Below are positions 32,503-40,660 of a stretch of 64,000 bases of DNA, in pieces. The position numbers and the translations under genes are program-made. A model generated the notes under the pieces. The model was not told the origin of the DNA. It worked only from the letters and a program-made list of their open reading frames with translations, and did not search any database. This DNA is from a virus, in IMG/VR virus record IMGVR_UViG_3300006854_000001, positions 62,001 to 126,000 of that record. One strand, 5' to 3'. Each line of letters begins with the position of its first letter. The first letter of the stretch is position 1.

Positions 32503-32802
32503 ATGGAAGAATTACTCGAGAATCTGCTCTACGGAGCGACGTTCCCGGCGATGGACAAGTGGCGGAATTTCTCGGCAGCGCCTGAGCCACCCGAGTGCGT
32601 GATGCGCGTCTTCGTGAACGTCGAGCTCCGACTCCAGCAGCGCTACGGCGTCCTCGAGCTCGATCGCCTCGTGCAGGAGATGGCCGTGAGGCGCTTCTTG
32701 AAAGAGAAGCCAGCGGCGGCGACGCTGATCTATGGCGGGGTTGCGCTCTACATGATGCTCGCGAGCGGTAAGCACTTCGCGGCTCCGTCTGCTCGCAACT
32801 GA
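32503..32802 (+). CDS. Helical protein with C-terminal membrane segment
   Basis: 99 residues from ATG 32503. Soluble helical part RVFVNVELRLQQRYGVLELD and the end AATLIYGGVALYMMLASGKH, a weak membrane helix. Function unknown. Confidence 0.52.
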   Translation: MEELLENLLYGATFPAMDKWRNFSAAPEPPECVMRVFVNVELRLQQRYGVLELDRLVQEMAVRRFLKEKPAAATLIYGGVALYMMLASGKHFAAPSARN

Positions 32803-32827
32803 ACTAAAAAAAGAAAGCAGTATTTTT
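32803..32827 (+). promoter_or_regulatory. A-rich leader of thyX
   Basis: Seven A followed by GAAAGC (32806-32818) between the preceding stop and the thyX ATG. The same 13-mer, A7GAAAGC, occurs at 43357-43369 in front of another gene. It may supply a GAAAG ribosome site, an S1-type A-rich enhancer, or part of a promoter. Confidence 0.4.
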
Positions 32828-33745
32828 ATGTACGAAGCCCGTATCGAACGCGACTCGATCACCCAGTATGGCGAGCGTCTGACGACCGTCGTCTGCACGC
32901 TGCCCCGTATCGTGCTCGCCGAGCTCAACACCCACCGCGTTTTCTCGCGCAGCAGCGCGTCGAGCCGCGCGATTCCGGTGCAGAAGCAGATCGAGCGGCT
33001 ACAGGCGGATCCTTTCATTCCGGTCTACTGGGGGAAAAACCAAAAGGGCATGCAGGCCGATGAGGAGCTGACCCAGGATCTGATCGCCGAGGCGGAGTTG
33101 CTCTGGCGAGACGCTCGAAACCACGCCGTGAATTCGGCCATGGCAATGATGGGCCTCGGCGTGCACAAGCAGATCACCAATCGGCTGCTGGAGCCATTCA
33201 TGTGGCACACGGTCATCATCACCGCCACCGAGTGGTCGAACTTCGATCACCTCCGCATCCACAAGGACGCGCAGCCGGAGATCAAGCAGGCGGCCGAGAT
33301 GATTTTCGAGGTGCGGCAAGCGAGCAAGCCGAAGCTCTTGAGAGAGGGCGAGTGGCACCTGCCGTTCGAGAGGGAGGGGGAGGCGGCTGAAGTCGACTAT
33401 TCGATGGAGGAGCGCATCTACTTGTCCGTCGGCCGCTCGGCTCGTGTGAGCTACCTCAATCACGCCGGCGTGTCTGACCCATCAGCGGACATCGCGCTCG
33501 CCAAGCGTTGCCTGGGGGGACACATGGCGCCCTGGGAGCACGTCGCGCGCCCGATGACGGAGTTCGAGAGGGCTCAGATGTTCGGGAAGTCGCGCTGGTT
33601 TGCTCGTCCGAGCACCAATCCGTTCGGGTCGGGTACGGGCTGGTGCCTCGGCGAGACGGAGTACTTCCTCGGCAACTTCAATGGCTGGGTGCAGGCGCGA
33701 AAGCTCATCCATGGTGAAGAAGACATTCAGGCGTTCGAGAGGTGA
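32828..33745 (+). CDS. thyX: Flavin-dependent thymidylate synthase
   Basis: 305 residues. The ThyX signature region reads THRVFSRSSASSRAIPVQKQ, corresponding to RHR-x7-S-x-R, with HTVIITATEWSNFDHLR as the FAD/dUMP-binding helix and LAKRCLGGHMAPWEHVARPM near the C-terminus. Makes dTMP from dUMP using methylene-tetrahydrofolate and FAD. Typical of large phages. Preceded by an A-rich leader. Confidence 0.93.
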   Translation: MYEARIERDSITQYGERLTTVVCTLPRIVLAELNTHRVFSRSSASSRAIPVQKQIERLQADPFIPVYWGKNQKGMQADEELTQDLIAEAELLWRDARNHAVNSAMAMMGLGVHKQITNRLLEPFMWHTVIITATEWSNFDHLRIHKDAQPEIKQAAEMIFEVRQASKPKLLREGEWHLPFEREGEAAEVDYSMEERIYLSVGRSARVSYLNHAGVSDPSADIALAKRCLGGHMAPWEHVARPMTEFERAQMFGKSRWFARPSTNPFGSGTGWCLGETEYFLGNFNGWVQARKLIHGEEDIQAFER

Positions 33746-33746
33746 G

Positions 33747-34025
33747 ATGGGCGCACGAAATGGCACAGGGTATCCGCTCACGCTGCGTTGCTCCAAGTGC
33801 AAGGTGTTCCGCCGCGGACTGACTACCGGCACGAACCTCCGACATTTTTCGGACGAAAAGCCACTGACCAAGAGCCAGACCGGAAATGGCAACGCTCGTG
33901 CTCTTCAGTACCGAGTGAAGATCTTCTGCCTCGACTGCGGGCACTCCGGGTGGTCTAGGCATCGATCTGCCGCACGTCTTCCGCTCCTCAGTGACCTAAA
34001 CTCCCATTCAAAGGACTTCCCATGA
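33747..34025 (+). CDS. Small zinc-ribbon protein
   Basis: 92 residues from ATG 33747. LRCSKCKVFRRG and IFCLDCGHSGWSRH form a four-cysteine ribbon with a basic, aromatic rim. Function unknown. Confidence 0.6.
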   Translation: MGARNGTGYPLTLRCSKCKVFRRGLTTGTNLRHFSDEKPLTKSQTGNGNARALQYRVKIFCLDCGHSGWSRHRSAARLPLLSDLNSHSKDFP

Positions 34026-34276
34026 ACCCCCGAGCCCGTCGTATCCGCCGCCAACGAAGAAAAGACCGCGCCCGCGACGCCATTGCTGCCAGGGAAGAGC
34101 TGGAAGCGTTCGTGCGCCGAGCGCGAGAGGCTGAGCGCGCTGAAAAGAGACGCGCGGAGCATGCGTCGCGCAAGGCCGCCATGTCCGATCCCCACTACGC
34201 GCTCCGCGTGCAGTCGCAAATCCAAACCGGCGCGGGCCTCTTCGCCCAGATGACCCGCGCGCTACCGAAGGTCTGA
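34022..34276 (+). CDS. Basic helical protein
   Basis: 84 residues, extremely rich in Arg and Ala (RRIRRQRRKDRARDAIAARE) with a long helix. Possibly a nucleic-acid or scaffold protein. No family recognised. Confidence 0.52.
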   Translation: MNPRARRIRRQRRKDRARDAIAAREELEAFVRRAREAERAEKRRAEHASRKAAMSDPHYALRVQSQIQTGAGLFAQMTRALPKV

Positions 34277-34279
34277 CCC

Positions 34280-34828
34280 ATGGTGATGCAGCAACAGGCG
34301 TTTCCGTTTCTGAAAAAGATCGCGCACGCGATTCCGCCCGATCCGAACAGCGAGTACCGCTACGTGCTCTACCGCTCGCTCGACGGGGAAGAGTGGGATC
34401 TGGCGCATGAAGATCGCTGCACCGTGCTCTTCATCATGCTCAATCCGTCGAAGGCATCGGCCGAGACGACCGATCCGACGATCGAGAAGCTGATGAAGTA
34501 CGCCCGCGCCTGGGGCTACGAGCGCCTCGCCGTCGTCAATCTCTTCGCGTACCGCGAGACGGACTCGAAGAAGCTTCGCTCGCTTTCCAAGCGGCGTGAT
34601 TTGGTGGGTCCGGAAAACGATCAGTGGATCAGTCGCGAGGCGAAGGATGCCCACCGCGTCGTGTGCGGCTGGGGCAACGAGGGCGAGATCTGCGAGCGAG
34701 GCGCTGAGGTGCTCGCGCTCCTCGAGTCGTGGGGCGTCGATCTCTACTGCTTTAAGCAAAACGAAAACGGAACGCCCTGCCACCCGCTCTATCAGCGGGA
34801 CGCGGCTGAGCTCGTGAGGCTCAAGTGA
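34280..34828 (+). CDS. DUF1643 protein
   Basis: 182 residues. FIMLNPSKASAETTDPTIEK, YERLAVVNLFAYRETDSKKL and VVCGWGNEG match DUF1643, a family found in phages and mobile elements without established function. The N-terminal 20 residues differ from the usual start; an ATG at 34286 is an alternative. Confidence 0.85.
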   Translation: MVMQQQAFPFLKKIAHAIPPDPNSEYRYVLYRSLDGEEWDLAHEDRCTVLFIMLNPSKASAETTDPTIEKLMKYARAWGYERLAVVNLFAYRETDSKKLRSLSKRRDLVGPENDQWISREAKDAHRVVCGWGNEGEICERGAEVLALLESWGVDLYCFKQNENGTPCHPLYQRDAAELVRLK

Positions 34829-35202
34829 CGGTCGACCGCCTGCCGGACGAGACGTACGAACTCCGCTACTTCGTTGATGCCCTGCGCGGCGCGCTCGGGC
34901 TCCAGCCTCTGTACTTCATCGGTCAACGCACGGAGCAAGAGCGCTTCGGCGGCGGCGAGGTAGAGCTCGCGGGGCCGGGAAAGCCCGACGAATGGTTTCG
35001 TCCGGTGGCGTATGCGCCGGACGCCCGCGAGCGCGATAAATCGGTGGAGCTCCAGATGAAGAAGCTCTCGAGCGCGGGACACCGGGAGAAGCTCAACCAG
35101 GACCGCGCGTACACGTGGCATCCGAAGACCGAACGCGACAAGACCGTCCGTGGCTACGCGGCCAAGTACGGGTGTGGAACCTTTCAGAGAAAGGCATACT
35201 GA
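34825..35202 (+). CDS. Unknown protein
   Basis: 125 residues from GTG 34825. Contains YFVDALRGALGLQPLYF, and a basic end YTWHPKTERDKTVRGYAAK. No family recognised. Confidence 0.55.
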   Translation: MTVDRLPDETYELRYFVDALRGALGLQPLYFIGQRTEQERFGGGEVELAGPGKPDEWFRPVAYAPDARERDKSVELQMKKLSSAGHREKLNQDRAYTWHPKTERDKTVRGYAAKYGCGTFQRKAY

Positions 35203-35465
35203 TGACGGAGTCGAAGGATCAGCTGCCGGTGGTGCTGAAGCAGCGGTGGATCGTGACCATGCCCGATGGCACGCGCTATGACGCGGGATCTTCCTACCAC
35301 CTGAGCGAGGCGCACCGCGTCGCCTACGTGCAGGAGGTGGTGGGGCGCTTGACGGGACCGGACTCGGAGCGCGAGGAGCCCATCGGCGATCCGAGTCCGG
35401 TGCCCATGCGCGAGCACTTCTACAGCGAGATCGTGAGAGCGGGCGGGTCGTACCGGATCAAGTGA
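35202..35465 (+). CDS. Unknown small protein
   Basis: 87 residues from ATG 35202, beta-rich start PVVLKQRWIVTMPDGTRYD. Overlaps the downstream DnaA-like gene by 4 nt. No family recognised. Confidence 0.53.
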   Translation: MTESKDQLPVVLKQRWIVTMPDGTRYDAGSSYHLSEAHRVAYVQEVVGRLTGPDSEREEPIGDPSPVPMREHFYSEIVRAGGSYRIK

Positions 35466-35911
35466 CCGAGCGGCTCATCCAGCGCGTGATCGAGGTCGTG
35501 GGTCAGTACTACGGCGCCGATCCGGTCGCGATCTTGACGCGCGACCGGCACCAGTCGCTGGTCATCGCTCGCCATACGGCCATGTACGTGAGTAGGCTCG
35601 TGAGTAACTTCTCTTACCCGCAGATCGGGCAAGCCTTCGGCCGCGACCACTCCTCCGTCATGAACGCCTGCAAGCGCATGGCGCATCGGAGCGTGAAGGA
35701 TGAGGAGTTCGGGAGGGCGGTGGATCTGCTGGTGCAGCGCTCGCGCGATGTGCGCGGGCACTTCTCGGGCGCCCCGGTCAGGATCCGCACCGAGCTCTTG
35801 CATCTGCTCGAGGCACGCGTGAAGCTCGGCATCTTCGGAGCGTCCGCAGAAGACATCGTCGACCGCATCTTGTGTGAGCACTTTCAGCGCGAGCTTCAGA
35901 AGAAACCGTGA
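35462..35911 (+). CDS. DnaA domain IV-like DNA-binding protein
   Basis: 149 residues from GTG 35462. Residues 5-80 match the C-terminal DNA-binding domain of DnaA: IEVVGQYYGADPVAIL, RHQSLVIARHTAMYVSRL, YPQIGQAFGRDHSSVMNACK (the DnaA signature D-H-S/T-T/S-V). No AAA+ domain precedes it. A second helical part follows (VRIRTELLHLLEARVK). It could bind DnaA boxes and compete with or recruit host DnaA; immediately upstream of dnaB. Confidence 0.85.
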   Translation: MTERLIQRVIEVVGQYYGADPVAILTRDRHQSLVIARHTAMYVSRLVSNFSYPQIGQAFGRDHSSVMNACKRMAHRSVKDEEFGRAVDLLVQRSRDVRGHFSGAPVRIRTELLHLLEARVKLGIFGASAEDIVDRILCEHFQRELQKKP

Positions 35912-37365
35912 CCGAAGTCCTTCGAATTCCTGATCCGACGCGGATCATGCCGGGCCGCACTCCGCCGGCAGATCTCGACGCCGAGGGCGCGATCCTCTCG
36001 TCGGTGCTGCTGGTGCCCGGAGATCTGGATCGCTGTCGAGCCGTCGGCCTCGAAGCCATCCATTTCTATGCGGATGACAATCGCCGCATCTACGAATCTA
36101 TCCTCAACCTCGACGAGGGGCACGAGGCGATCGATCTCGTGGCAGTCGCTGGCGATCTGCGTCTCCACAAGCGTCTGGATCAGGTGGGCGGCACGCCGTA
36201 CCTCGTGCAGCTCTGCGATGCTCCCGTGGTCGGACCGCGCCTCGAGCAGCACTGCCGCACGGTCATCACCGCTTGGCGAGCGCGCCAGGCCATCTCTTTC
36301 ACGCAAGTCACCATGGCGCGGCTCTACGAGCCGCAGGGGACGCCGTACCAGGAGCTGATCGAGCAGCACGAGCAACAGATCTGGGAGCTCGCTCACGAGC
36401 ATCGCGAGTCGACCTACGAGCCCGCCGGGCAGATCGCGGGCCGCGCGCTCACTGAGCTCAGCGAAGCCCTCCGGAACGGCACCGGACTCGGCGTCTCGAC
36501 TGGCTTCGATGATCTCGACAAGAAGACCGGCGGCTACAGTGAGGGGCACTTGGTCATCATTGCTGCACGCACGGGCATGGGAAAAAGTGCGCTCGGGACT
36601 TCTAGCATTCGGCGCGCAACGCGCGTGCCGAAGGATGGCAGTTTGCCGGTTGCGGCGTACCTGCACACGCTCGAGATGCCGAAGGAAGAATGCGCGCTTC
36701 GACTCGTCTGCGAAGAAGCGGGGGTGGAGTTTCAGAAGATGCGACACAACCAACTGACGCGTGGCGACTGGGAGAAGCTCTTTTCCGCCGCCCGATTGCT
36801 CGAGAGCCAACCGATCTTGATCGGCGACAAGCCGGGCCTCACTGTGGCGGAGTTTCGGTCCAACATCCGCAAGATCAAGCGCGAGATCGAGCTCGGTCGC
36901 ATTCCGGCAAAGAAGCTCGGGATCGCTGCCGTCGACTACCTGCAGCTCATGACGGGAGACAAGAGCGGCACGCGCGAGCTCGAAGTCTCTTCCTTGTCCC
37001 GGAACCTGAAAGCTACTGCCAAGAGCGAGCGCGTGTGTGTGCTCGCTCTTGCTCAGGTCAACCGCGAGCCGGACAAGAAGATCGGCGATCGCCGCCCGAA
37101 CCTGTCCACGCTCCGTGAGTCAGGGGCCCTCGAAAACGACGCGGATGCGGTCTGGTTTATTTACCGCGAGAAGTATTACAACAAGGACGCGAACGACGAG
37201 GCCGAGGTCATCATCGCCAAGCAGCGCGGCGGAGAAACCGGTACGGTGCTCCTCGCCTTCGATGGCCCGACGATCAGCTTTCGGCCCCTCGCTCGGGGGT
37301 ATGAGGAGTTTCACGAATTCGGCGACGAGCCTGACCCCGTCGAGCATTGGCAACCCGACAACTGA
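35908..37365 (+). CDS. dnaB: Replicative DNA helicase
   Basis: 485 residues, full DnaB length. N-terminal primase-binding domain starts PADLDAEGAILSSVLLVPGD; the RecA-like core has Walker A ARTGMGKSALG near residue 224, IAAVDYLQLMTGDK as Walker B, the arginine-rich RESGALENDADAVWFIYR motif and the final hexamer segment IAKQRGGETGTVLLAF. Unwinds DNA at the fork, probably loaded with the help of the 26817 product. No intein is present. Confidence 0.95.
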   Translation: MTEVLRIPDPTRIMPGRTPPADLDAEGAILSSVLLVPGDLDRCRAVGLEAIHFYADDNRRIYESILNLDEGHEAIDLVAVAGDLRLHKRLDQVGGTPYLVQLCDAPVVGPRLEQHCRTVITAWRARQAISFTQVTMARLYEPQGTPYQELIEQHEQQIWELAHEHRESTYEPAGQIAGRALTELSEALRNGTGLGVSTGFDDLDKKTGGYSEGHLVIIAARTGMGKSALGTSSIRRATRVPKDGSLPVAAYLHTLEMPKEECALRLVCEEAGVEFQKMRHNQLTRGDWEKLFSAARLLESQPILIGDKPGLTVAEFRSNIRKIKREIELGRIPAKKLGIAAVDYLQLMTGDKSGTRELEVSSLSRNLKATAKSERVCVLALAQVNREPDKKIGDRRPNLSTLRESGALENDADAVWFIYREKYYNKDANDEAEVIIAKQRGGETGTVLLAFDGPTISFRPLARGYEEFHEFGDEPDPVEHWQPDN

Positions 37366-37374
37366 GAGGAAAAA

Positions 37375-37707
37375 ATGAAGACCATTCTGTATACGATATT
37401 TGGGGTAGTGCTTGCCGCGTTGCTCGGCTCCGGAGCGCTGCTCCTGGGCGCGTATTACGTGTTCTCAGGCGGCTACATCCTGTCCAAGCTTTGGCAATGG
37501 AACGCCGTGCCGCTCGGGATGACGGCTCTCAGTTGGAAGGTGTTTGCGGCAGCGATTCTAGCTGCTCAATTGATTCGACCGAGTTGCCCTAAGGAAACTG
37601 ACCCTGACAAGGAGCAGCCCGAAACGACGAAAGTGGTCGCGACAGTCATTGCCGCGATGGCGGCTCCGTGGTTTACATTTCTGGTCGGCTGGATGGTGAA
37701 GCCGTGA
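37375..37707 (+). CDS. Membrane protein
   Basis: 110 residues, three hydrophobic segments: ILYTIFGVVLAALLGSGALL, AVPLGMTALSWKVFAAAILA and AAMAAPWFTFLVGWMVK. Preceded by AGAGGA ribosome site. Function unknown. Confidence 0.62.
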   Translation: MKTILYTIFGVVLAALLGSGALLLGAYYVFSGGYILSKLWQWNAVPLGMTALSWKVFAAAILAAQLIRPSCPKETDPDKEQPETTKVVATVIAAMAAPWFTFLVGWMVKP

Positions 37708-38969
37708 ACCCACGCGAAGCAGAAAAAGCACAGGCCGAGGGATGGTTTGATACCATCAGCAAGTGCTCGTACGATCGCTATCCACCTCCCGGCGTCACGC
37801 GCCCGAGCTATAGCCAGAAGGAAAGCGATGCCATCGACATCGTCGCCCTCTGGGCGCATGACCGATCGCTCCCGGTGCTGAGGGACTACGCCGGGAACCT
37901 CCACTGCATCCTGCGCGGGAATGGGCGTGGCCAAGCGATTGCGTTTGGGTCTCATGTCGACTCGGTGCCCAATGGTGGACGCTACGACGGCGTCGCTGGC
38001 GTCGTGGCTGGGATGTGCGCGATCGATCGCATACTGGGAGAAACGCTCGCGGGATCTACCTATACTGGTCCGCCGCTCCACCTGATGGTGCTGCGCGGCG
38101 AGGAGAGCGCCTGGTTTGGCAAATGTTACATCGGCAGCCTCGCTCTCTTTGGTCAGTTGCCGCCGGAATGCTTGGATCTCGAGCTGCGGTCGCCGGGCGC
38201 TATTCGGGAGATCCGGCAGTCCACTTTGGCGGAACAGATCTCAGCCCGGGGAGGCAATATCTCTGCCCTTCGTGCTCAGCTGATACAACCGCTCCCCTAT
38301 CCCATCGGTCGTTTCTACGAAGTGCACATCGAGCAAGGTCCCGAACTCGTGGAGCGGGGGATCCCGGTCGCGGTGGTCTCTGCTATTCGCGGCAACGCCC
38401 GCTACCTCAATGCCCGCGCGCAAGGCGAAGCGGGCCATTCGGGCACGACTCCGATGGAGACGCGGCAAGACGCGGTGATGCGGTTTGCACACTTCTTGTC
38501 GTGCATCGATGATCGGCGTGCCGACGATGCGCTCGTCACGGTCGGCGTCGCCCACACGAACGCCTCCCGCAACGCCGTCAGCATCATCGCGGACGAGCTA
38601 TTGTTTGCGCTCGAGGTGAGGAGCAACACCTCAGAGGGTCTCGATCAGATCCAGCACCTGTGCCAAGTGTACGCGACCAAGTACGGCATCGAGCTCGGAT
38701 CCTGCCAGCGCACGGATCCGGTCGTGCTCGACCGGAAGGTGCAGCAAGATCTAATGGAAGCGGTCCGCCAAGTGGATGGGGTCGACGTGCACGTGATGCC
38801 GTCGGGTGCCGGCCACGACGCGGCCGTCTTCCAGCAGAACCGCATCCCGACCGGCATGATCTTCATCCGCAACGAGCACGGATCTCACAACCCCCAAGAA
38901 GCCATGGACCTGAACGACTTTCTCCTGGCCGTCGACGTACTCCACCACGCTATCCAGAAAGGAATCTAG
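37704..38969 (+). CDS. M20 family hydrolase, N-carbamoyl-L-amino-acid or allantoate hydrolase-like
   Basis: 421 residues from GTG 37704, overlapping the previous stop; a GTG at 37668 would lengthen it. Metal ligands of the family are present: FGSHVDSVPNGGRYDGVAG (His, Asp), LRGEESAWFGKCYIGS (Glu), and NEHGSHNPQEAM near the end (His); the dimerisation domain has GEAGHSGTTPMETRQDAV. Such enzymes cleave N-carbamoyl or ureido bonds in hydantoin, allantoate and pyrimidine breakdown. Highly unusual in a phage; might recycle nitrogen or modify nucleotide or amino-acid pools (inference). Confidence 0.87.
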   Translation: MNPREAEKAQAEGWFDTISKCSYDRYPPPGVTRPSYSQKESDAIDIVALWAHDRSLPVLRDYAGNLHCILRGNGRGQAIAFGSHVDSVPNGGRYDGVAGVVAGMCAIDRILGETLAGSTYTGPPLHLMVLRGEESAWFGKCYIGSLALFGQLPPECLDLELRSPGAIREIRQSTLAEQISARGGNISALRAQLIQPLPYPIGRFYEVHIEQGPELVERGIPVAVVSAIRGNARYLNARAQGEAGHSGTTPMETRQDAVMRFAHFLSCIDDRRADDALVTVGVAHTNASRNAVSIIADELLFALEVRSNTSEGLDQIQHLCQVYATKYGIELGSCQRTDPVVLDRKVQQDLMEAVRQVDGVDVHVMPSGAGHDAAVFQQNRIPTGMIFIRNEHGSHNPQEAMDLNDFLLAVDVLHHAIQKGI

Positions 38970-38974
38970 TCACC

Positions 38975-39391
38975 ATGTATCACTTCGTGAACGATGTCGC
39001 GACCTTCCACCAAATGACCGACACCCCGATCAAGGCGGTGCCCGAGTGGCCTGCCGATGAGCGCGTCGATCTCCGAGTCGATCTGATCGTTGAAGAGGCC
39101 GTGAAGGAGCTCCTCTCGGCCATCGCTCGCCGCGACATGGTCGGCACATCTAACGGCATCGTCGATAGCATCTACGTGCTCATCGGCGCTGGCCTCGAGT
39201 TTGGGATCCCAATAGAGGCCGAGTGGATCGCCGTGCAGGAGAGCAATCGAGCCAAGGCAGTCGAACAGCCCGACGGCACGCTCAAGGTCATCCGTCGTCC
39301 CGACGGCAAGATCTTGAAGCCCGAAGGTTGGAAGCCTCCGGACACCGAAGGCATCCTGCGCGCTCACGGCTGGAAGGGTCCGGAACAATGA
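38975..39391 (+). CDS. MazG-like nucleotide pyrophosphohydrolase
   Basis: 138 residues from ATG 38975. DLRVDLIVEEAVKELLSAIA and GIVDSIYVLIGAGLEFGI give the E-E-x2-E...D pattern; the tail SNRAKAVEQPDGTLKV...GKILKPEGWKPPD matches a phage subgroup of MazG/HisE-like proteins. Probably hydrolyses nucleoside triphosphates or ppGpp-like alarmones. Confidence 0.8.
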   Translation: MYHFVNDVATFHQMTDTPIKAVPEWPADERVDLRVDLIVEEAVKELLSAIARRDMVGTSNGIVDSIYVLIGAGLEFGIPIEAEWIAVQESNRAKAVEQPDGTLKVIRRPDGKILKPEGWKPPDTEGILRAHGWKGPEQ

Positions 39392-39579
39392 GGGACCATC
39401 TCAATGAGGCGCTGCGGCAGCTCGACCAGGCCGCGATTATCGCAGACCGTGGGAGCGACGTACGTGAGCACGTGGATCTCGCACGCTCGCAGATCGTCTC
39501 GGCGCTGCTCAGCGTGCTGAAACAAGAAGCAGCGAATCTGCGCGCGTACCTGGCAGAAACCGAAACCGAGGACCCATGA
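39388..39579 (+). CDS. Unknown small helical protein
   Basis: 63 residues from ATG 39388, two helices (LNEALRQLDQAAIIADRG, DLARSQIVSALLSVLKQE). Overlaps both neighbours by 4 nt. No family recognised. Confidence 0.53.
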   Translation: MRDHLNEALRQLDQAAIIADRGSDVREHVDLARSQIVSALLSVLKQEAANLRAYLAETETEDP

Positions 39580-40352
39580 TCCGAGCACTCATCAACGCCG
39601 CGCAAAACAAACGCGGCACGGGCTTCATCCACGCGCGACTCCCCGTCGCGACGAAACCGCTCTCGATGCTGATCGGCGCCTCTTCAGCGCTGCCTGCATC
39701 GGGCACGGTGCGGAGCGCGCTCGTCGGCCCCAAGTGGCAGAGCGCGACGGATTCGTGCGTGGGCATGGCGGCCGCGCAGGCTTTTCGGATTGCTTGCCTC
39801 GCCCGCGGGATCGCGTGCCCCGACTTGTCGGGTCTCTACCCCTACAAGCTCGGTCGCGCAGCGATGGGCATGGGCCTCGAAGACACGGACGCGGGACTGA
39901 GCTTCGAGGGACTCCTCACGGCCGTCATGCGCTTCGGCTTTGCGTCCGAGGAGGCATGGCCCTTCAACCTGATGCGCGTCAACGCCCGCGTCTCGGGGAC
40001 CGCGCTCCACGACGGCTACGATCGGCGCGGGGTGCGCGACTACTACCGCATCGACGTGGGCGATCTCGACGGCGTGCGCCGCGCCATCGACAAGAAGATC
40101 CCGGTCATCGGGGCCTGGTCGGTGGATAAGATGTTCCAGATCGATTCGGGGCCCGAGCTCATCGACAAGCCCGACCGAGACATCGTCGGCAATCACGCCA
40201 TGGTGATCGAGGACTTCGCCCCGAATGGCTCCTTCGGTCTCCTCAACCACTACGACAAGAACTGGCGCAACGGCGGCCGCTGTCGCTTCACCGAGCGGTA
40301 CACGCGCTCAAGCCTCGCCTTCCTGGCCTTCGATGTAGGACCGTCCCGATGA
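39576..40352 (+). CDS. Papain-like (C1A) cysteine protease
   Basis: 258 residues. PKWQSATDSCVGMAAAQ has Gln55 and Cys61 six residues apart, as Gln19 and Cys25 in papain; VGNHAMVIEDF supplies His and NHYDKNWRNGGRCRF the Asn with the W-x4-G pattern. No signal peptide or long propeptide is visible. Catalytic set looks complete. Possible roles: virion maturation, host-protein degradation or lysis. The recurrent GLG motif of late proteins makes a processing protease attractive, but this is inference. Confidence 0.8.
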   Translation: MIRALINAAQNKRGTGFIHARLPVATKPLSMLIGASSALPASGTVRSALVGPKWQSATDSCVGMAAAQAFRIACLARGIACPDLSGLYPYKLGRAAMGMGLEDTDAGLSFEGLLTAVMRFGFASEEAWPFNLMRVNARVSGTALHDGYDRRGVRDYYRIDVGDLDGVRRAIDKKIPVIGAWSVDKMFQIDSGPELIDKPDRDIVGNHAMVIEDFAPNGSFGLLNHYDKNWRNGGRCRFTERYTRSSLAFLAFDVGPSR

Positions 40353-40660
40353 TCCAGAAAATCCACTTTGTTTTTTTGTTGGTCGCCATGAGCTGCACGC
40401 CAGCCGCGCCCTGGCCGCCGCCCGCCGTCACGCATGACTCGGCGATCAGCGCGGGCACCCCCGCCGACTGCCGCGCGATGTGCGAAAACCTCCGCCAGCT
40501 TCATTGCCCCGCTGGCGAAGACACCCCGAAGGGCGCCTCCTGCGAGGCCGTGTGCGAAAACACCGAGTCGTCGGGCTACGCCACGGAAAACCCCGTCTGC
40601 CAGGCGCACGTGAAGACCTGCGAAGCGGCAGACGCTTGCCCGGATGAGGGAGCGCCGTGA
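40349..40660 (+). CDS. Small cysteine-rich lipoprotein
   Basis: 103 residues. Signal peptide KIHFVFLLVAMSC with a probable lipobox ending at Cys16, a Pro linker, then ADCRAMCENLRQLHCPAGE, CEAVCENT and CQAHVKTCEAADAC, eight cysteines. The C-x3-C-x-L-x-x-L-x-C pattern is common in Myxococcota lipoproteins. Probably located in the host outer membrane, e.g. for lysis or superinfection exclusion. Confidence 0.7.
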   Translation: MIQKIHFVFLLVAMSCTPAAPWPPPAVTHDSAISAGTPADCRAMCENLRQLHCPAGEDTPKGASCEAVCENTESSGYATENPVCQAHVKTCEAADACPDEGAP

